A stretch of DNA of 9,403 bases from Bacteriovoracaceae bacterium (GTDB lineage: Bacteria > Bdellovibrionota > UBA1018), in NCBI GenBank assembly GCA_023250755.1, contig JAHFAC010000024.1, positions 1-9,403 of the forward strand, written 5' to 3'. The notes below the pieces were generated by a model. It saw nothing but the letters and a program-made list of their open reading frames with translations. It was not told the origin of the DNA and made no database searches. Below, piece after piece: positions 5,748 to 9,403 of the stretch. Made by a program: the position numbers and the translations under genes. Each line of letters begins with the position of its first letter. The stretch's first letter is position 1.

Positions 5748-6900
5748 TTCAAATGCAGGAGCACCTCTTCACCCTCGGGTGTTACAGGCGCTCATCCCTT
5801 TTTTTGAGTCTAATTTAAAGCCTTTTCCTGCGAACCCTTCCAGCATCCACTCGCAGGGGCGAAAAGCGAAACGGCTTTTAGCTGAGGCCCGTGAACAAGT
5901 CGCGTTTTCCCTCGGCGATCAAGTAGATCCTGAACAAGTGCTCTTTACTTCTTCAGGAACAGAAGCAAATCAGCTGGCGATCCGCTCAGTTTTCGAGCCA
6001 CTCTTCAATTCAGTAAAAAGTCCGCATTGGATTACCACTCCGGTAGAGCATGACTCAGTTTTGCAAATGGTAGATTGGGTAAAAGTAAGAGGAGGGGAGG
6101 TGAGTTTTCTCCCGGTGGATGAGACAGGAGCCCCCAAAATGGAGACTCTCAAGAGTCTTTGGCGGCCTGATCAGACAAGATTGGTGAGTTGCGTTTGGGT
6201 GAATAATGAAACCGGGGTGGTGAGTGACGTTTTGTCTTTAGCCGAATTCATACGAAGCCAGGGGGGTGTGTTTCATCTCGATGCTGCTCAGGCTTGGGGG
6301 AAAGTTCCTCTGGATGTACGGAAAGTAGGTGCTGATTTCATTGCCCTCTCAGCACATAAAATTGGTGGATTATCTGGTACGGGTGCCCTTTGGGTTAAAC
6401 CTGGAAGACCTGTACAGCCACTCCTGCTTGGAAAGCAAGAAAAGGGTCGACGAGGTGGAACAGAAAATTTAGTAGGAATTATCGCTATGGGAGCGGCCGC
6501 TTCGGGAATTGATGCTTTGGTCTGGTCTGACTTATTGGAACCATTGCGTGACCGTTTAGAAAATGCTATCTGCCAGCGAATTCCGGGGACGCGAATCAAT
6601 GGAAAGGGCGCTCGAAGGGTTGCCAATACGCTTAACCTGAGCTTTGATGGAGTTGAGGGAGATGGTTTGGTCATGGCGTTAGATCTAGCCGGCTATTCAG
6701 TGAGCTCGGGCTCCGCTTGCTCTAGTGGAGCATTGGAGCCTTCCCATGTCCTTTTAGCATTGGGACGAACTCGTCAGCAGGCGATGGCCGCCCTCCGCAT
6801 TTCTCTTCATAATCGAGAGAGTTGGGATGCATTAGAAAAATTTGTGAGTACTTTGACAGAAATTATAATGAGAATGAGGACGGCAGCAACACCCTCTTGA
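5719..6900 (+). CDS. Cysteine desulfurase, IscS/NifS family (YrvO-like genomic position)
   Basis: PLP enzyme that takes sulfur from L-cysteine as an enzyme-bound persulfide and passes it to acceptors. From ATG 5719 the protein has 393 residues, normal for the family, and begins with MSEKPAIYLDSNAGAP, matching the usual N-terminal strand; an earlier ATG would add 32 unrelated residues. Motifs: SSGTEAN (78-84), EHDSVL (110-115), HLDAAQAWGK (186-195) with PLP-contacting Asp188 and Gln191, SAHKIGG with the Schiff-base Lys214, RRGGTEN (244-250), and the catalytic Cys334 in SSGSACSSG (329-337). The long Cys loop indicates group I (IscS/NifS). The usual NATTP near the N-terminus is NAGAP here. It overlaps the regulator gene by 29 nt and precedes mnmA by 15 nt. 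No iscU or iscA follows, so delivery to MnmA, as for Bacillus YrvO, is the simplest reading; general Fe-S assembly cannot be excluded. Confidence 0.93.
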   Translation: MSEKPAIYLDSNAGAPLHPRVLQALIPFFESNLKPFPANPSSIHSQGRKAKRLLAEAREQVAFSLGDQVDPEQVLFTSSGTEANQLAIRSVFEPLFNSVKSPHWITTPVEHDSVLQMVDWVKVRGGEVSFLPVDETGAPKMETLKSLWRPDQTRLVSCVWVNNETGVVSDVLSLAEFIRSQGGVFHLDAAQAWGKVPLDVRKVGADFIALSAHKIGGLSGTGALWVKPGRPVQPLLLGKQEKGRRGGTENLVGIIAMGAAASGIDALVWSDLLEPLRDRLENAICQRIPGTRINGKGARRVANTLNLSFDGVEGDGLVMALDLAGYSVSSGSACSSGALEPSHVLLALGRTRQQAMAALRISLHNRESWDALEKFVSTLTEIIMRMRTAATPS

Positions 6901-6915
6901 AATGAGTTTGACCCT

Positions 6916-8049
6916 ATGACGAAGGCGATTAAAAATACAAAGGTTTTGGTTGCAATGAGTGGGGGGGTGGATAGTTCTGTCACCGCAGCCCTTTTGAAAA
7001 GCCAAGGGTACGACGTTATTGGCGTTCACATGCAATTATGGGATCATGGGCAAGCTAATTTACAGCGTTTTGGAGGCCGTTGTTGCTCGGTGATTGACTC
7101 GAATGATGCCAGACGCGTTTGCGATAAAATCGATGCCCCCTATTATGTGATCAATGCTCAGGATGTTTTTAAAGATAAAGTTGTGGATTATTTTGTCCAT
7201 GAGTACCTTCAGCAAAGGACTCCAAATCCCTGTGCACAATGTAATAATCAAATTAAATTTAACTACCTATTTCAAAAGGCGGATGAACTGGGTTGTGATT
7301 TGGTAGCAACGGGTCATTACGCCCAGACCAGTCAAGATGCGACCTCTGGGTTACCCAGACTTTTAAAGGCCACTGATCCGCAAAAGGATCAAAGCTATTT
7401 TCTTTTTGGGCTCACGCAAAAAGCACTCAAACGAACTCTGATGCCTTTGGGCGGAATCCCGAAAATCATGGTTCGAAAGATGGCTGAGGAGTTTGGCCTG
7501 ACAGTCGCACAAAAAGCGGATAGTCAAGAAATCTGCTTTATCAGTGACGAGGGCTATAAGGATTTTATTGAAAAACGAACGGCTCCAGCTTTGCGTCCAC
7601 GTGGGGTGATTCAGACTAAGGAGGGATCAATTGTCGGCGATCATGATGGTTTGTTTAGATACACGATTGGACAGCGCAAGGGGCTCAACCTGTCAGTGAA
7701 AGATCCTGATAAATATTTTGTGACCGGGTTTGACTCTGCTAGGCAAATCTTATTTGTCGGACCTGAGTCTGCTTTATTCCATAAGGAGATGATGGCTAAT
7801 CACATCAATTGGATTCGTCCACAAAATGGAATTCAAGGGTTGCGTTGCAAAGCTAAAATCCGCTCTCGCCATGAGGAATCCATTTGCAGAGTCACGCTTT
7901 TTGAAAATGACACGGTTCACGTCGAGTTTGATGAGGCGCAAAGGGCTATTACCCCGGGGCAGGCTGTTGTTTTTTATCAAGAGGACGAAGTTTTAGGAGG
8001 AGGCTACATTCATAGTGTGGGCCCCACTAAAGAAGGCGCTCATAAGTAG
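6916..8049 (+). CDS. mnmA: tRNA-specific 2-thiouridylase MnmA
   Basis: Activates U34 of tRNA Lys, Glu and Gln with ATP and inserts sulfur at C2 to give s2U34. The 377-residue length is normal (360-380). The PP-loop SGGVDSS is at 15-21; GGRCCSVIDSNDARRV (53-68) is the form seen in many non-enteric bacteria; the nucleophile Cys106 sits in RTPNPCAQCN (101-110) and the persulfide-carrying Cys207 in SQEICFI (203-209); YTIGQRKGL (249-257) marks the central domain, and a beta-barrel follows to the end (PGQAVVFYQ 347-355, LGGGYI 360-365). All catalytic residues are present. It lies 15 nt behind the cysteine desulfurase, and only a weak GAG (6904-6906) precedes the ATG, which suggests translation coupled to the upstream gene. 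mtaB follows 13 nt later, so the two tRNA thiolation enzymes should be co-expressed with their sulfur source. Confidence 0.96.
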   Translation: MTKAIKNTKVLVAMSGGVDSSVTAALLKSQGYDVIGVHMQLWDHGQANLQRFGGRCCSVIDSNDARRVCDKIDAPYYVINAQDVFKDKVVDYFVHEYLQQRTPNPCAQCNNQIKFNYLFQKADELGCDLVATGHYAQTSQDATSGLPRLLKATDPQKDQSYFLFGLTQKALKRTLMPLGGIPKIMVRKMAEEFGLTVAQKADSQEICFISDEGYKDFIEKRTAPALRPRGVIQTKEGSIVGDHDGLFRYTIGQRKGLNLSVKDPDKYFVTGFDSARQILFVGPESALFHKEMMANHINWIRPQNGIQGLRCKAKIRSRHEESICRVTLFENDTVHVEFDEAQRAITPGQAVVFYQEDEVLGGGYIHSVGPTKEGAHK

Positions 8050-8062
8050 AAAATCATAAAAT

Positions 8063-9403
8063 ATGCGGTACGTCCTTAAAACACTGGGTTGCAAGGCCAA
8101 TGCATTTGACGGCCATCTGATTGAGGCCGAATTGCAAAAGCGCGGATGGGCGCCCTCAGAAAAATCAAGTGGTGACGAAGTAAAACTCTGCGTTGTCAAT
8201 ACCTGCACAGTTACGGATGAGGCTGATCGACAAAGCCGAAAATTAGCATCTCGCCTTTCGCGTCAGTATCCGCATGCGAAAGTGGTCGTAACGGGATGTG
8301 CTGCTGAGGTGGATCCAGAGCGCTTAGCCTCCTCTCATGGCATTCATTATGTTGTGGGTAATCGGGATAAGCCTCGCCTGGTAGAGTTGGTTCTGAATGC
8401 TCTTGGTGATCCTAGCACTCAGGGTGAAGTGCTAGGCATTGCTGAAGGATATAACGAAATGCTCTCAAAGCATCCCATGGACCGAGAGTGGCCAATGCCC
8501 AAGGGATGGGAGACGATCTCATCTGTCGGGCCCGTCGGGCTAGGGAATAGAACACGGGCTTTTTTAAAAATTCAAGAAGGCTGTAATTCGTTTTGTACAT
8601 TTTGCGTGATTCCTTATGCTCGCGGCCCTAACCGGAGTATTTCAATTCATGATATCGTCCAGCAGGTTCAAGGGTTGGTTCGCGATGGCGTCCGCGAAAT
8701 CATTCTTACTGGAACTAATATCGGTGATTATGGAAGTGACTGGGCCCCTTCTTTTTCTCTAGCTCAACTTTTAAGATCTATTTTTAGCGAAACCTCAATC
8801 GAGCGTTTGAGAGTCAGCTCTCTCAATCCGAGCGAAATTACACCTGAACTTTTAAATCTCATGAAAATCGAGGAGCGATTTTGCCCTCACTTTCATGTTT
8901 CACTCCAGAGTCCACACAGCAGGATTTTGCGATTGATGAAACGCCAATACCGCTGGGAAGAGGTCAAGACCTGTCTTGAGTCCATTTCTGAGGTGGCAAG
9001 AACTCGAGGTCGCATTTTTGTCGGAATGGACCTGATTGCGGGTTTTCCGGGGGAGACCGACGAAGAGTTTCATTGGACTCTTTGCGCTCTTAAGTCGCTT
9101 CCGTGGAGTCGGCTCCATGTTTTTCCCTACAGTGAGCGAAGCGGTACGCCGGCTACTCGCTTGCCGGCTTCCGTTCCTGTGGCGGAGAGGCATCACAGGG
9201 CGCAGCTGTTGAGGGAGCTGAGTCTGAGACGCCTCACTCACACTTACCAGACGGCACTGGATGCTTTGCTTTTGACTCAAAAGCCACTGAGCTCAGTGCT
9301 TTTAGAGCGAGGAGGGGGAGGATATTCAGCTGATTATTTAAGAGTCTCTGCAGGGAATAAAAATATACCATTTCAATGGGTTAACAAGCTTGTATCCATC
9401 TAT
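8063..9403 (+). CDS. mtaB: tRNA (t6A37-C2)-methylthiotransferase MtaB (open at the right edge)
   Basis: A radical-SAM enzyme of the MiaB family that turns t6A37 into ms2t6A37. The frame is open from ATG 8063 for 447 codons to the window end with no stop. The N-terminal domain carries the three cysteines of the auxiliary [4Fe-4S] cluster: Cys10 (TLGCKANAFD), Cys48 (VVNTCTVTDEADRQSRK) and Cys79 (VVVTGCAAE). The radical-SAM motif is CNSFCTFC (Cys174, 178, 181). Further marks are EIILTGTNIGDYG (212-224), RLRVSSLNPSEI (248-259), FHVSLQS (277-283), DLIAGFPGET (323-332) and LHVFPYSERSGTPA (351-364), the last favouring MtaB over MiaB or RimO. The stretch around 413-430 (VLLERGGGGYSADYLRVS) fits the start of a TRAM domain, so only the tip is missing. 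The linker between residues 80 and 170 seems about 20 residues longer than usual. No clear ribosome binding site is seen. Confidence 0.92.
   Translation, partial: MRYVLKTLGCKANAFDGHLIEAELQKRGWAPSEKSSGDEVKLCVVNTCTVTDEADRQSRKLASRLSRQYPHAKVVVTGCAAEVDPERLASSHGIHYVVGNRDKPRLVELVLNALGDPSTQGEVLGIAEGYNEMLSKHPMDREWPMPKGWETISSVGPVGLGNRTRAFLKIQEGCNSFCTFCVIPYARGPNRSISIHDIVQQVQGLVRDGVREIILTGTNIGDYGSDWAPSFSLAQLLRSIFSETSIERLRVSSLNPSEITPELLNLMKIEERFCPHFHVSLQSPHSRILRLMKRQYRWEEVKTCLESISEVARTRGRIFVGMDLIAGFPGETDEEFHWTLCALKSLPWSRLHVFPYSERSGTPATRLPASVPVAERHHRAQLLRELSLRRLTHTYQTALDALLLTQKPLSSVLLERGGGGYSADYLRVSAGNKNIPFQWVNKLVSIY
8411..8436 (+). repeat. Perfect 9-bp inverted repeat within the mtaB linker
   Basis: CCTAGCACT (8411-8419) and AGTGCTAGG (8428-8436) are perfect reverse complements around an 8-nt loop. 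They encode residues 117-125, in the variable linker between the N-terminal cluster domain and the radical-SAM domain. No T-run follows. Function unknown; it may be chance or a remnant of a small inserted palindrome. Confidence 0.65.

Noticed and set aside
8526..8541. Direct repeat of GTCGGGC in mtaB
   Set aside because: Only two 7-bp copies that encode a Gly/Pro/Val linker; too short to call a repeat element.
8900..9280. 126-codon open frame on the minus strand
   Set aside because: It lies wholly inside mtaB, whose motifs are clear in the plus frame; the minus translation shows no family features.
1..9403. CRISPR array, insertion sequence, prophage, toxin-antitoxin or defence system
   Set aside because: No regular spaced repeats, transposase, integrase or defence-gene motifs are visible; all but one gene are recognised housekeeping or regulatory families.

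Overview
The window is an ordinary chromosomal stretch of a Gram-negative-type bacterium, roughly half G+C, densely packed with housekeeping genes. I see no mobile element, CRISPR array, rRNA or tRNA gene. The order glmM-pdxJ-nnr-tsaE is a cluster I know from the former Deltaproteobacteria and relatives. Together with the IscR-like regulator and the style of GlmM, it makes a Bdellovibrionota or deltaproteobacterial-type genome my best guess, held with low to moderate confidence.

Left block (3-4197, plus strand): the 3' part of glmM (cell-wall amino sugar precursor), pdxJ (pyridoxine 5'-phosphate, the route to PLP), nnr (bifunctional NAD(P)HX repair) and tsaE (ATPase for the t6A37 tRNA modification). 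Gaps are 7-14 nt, and nnr and tsaE overlap by 71 nt, so this looks like one operon. A perfect 10-bp hairpin lies inside the nnr/tsaE overlap.

Middle (4201-5052, minus strand): an unrecognised 283-residue cytoplasmic-type protein with a long disordered N-terminus. It runs tail to tail with tsaE, with only 3 nt between the stop codons. The 161-nt space at 5053-5213 separates it from the divergent right block and holds a small palindromic operator candidate.

Right block (5214-9403, plus strand): an Rrf2/IscR-type regulator that contains no cysteine at all, a cysteine desulfurase overlapping it by 29 nt, mnmA (2-thiouridine 34 of tRNA) and mtaB (methylthiolation of t6A37, open at the right edge). 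This layout resembles the Bacillus cymR-yrvO-mnmA arrangement more than an isc operon for general Fe-S assembly.

The two blocks share a theme. PdxJ supplies precursor for PLP, the desulfurase cofactor. The desulfurase can supply sulfur to MnmA and to the Fe-S clusters of MtaB. TsaE helps make t6A, the substrate that MtaB then methylthiolates. The most interesting points are the cysteine-free IscR homologue (Asp at the positions of two cluster ligands), the regulator-desulfurase-mnmA-mtaB operon, the hairpin in the nnr/tsaE overlap and the uncharacterised minus-strand gene.
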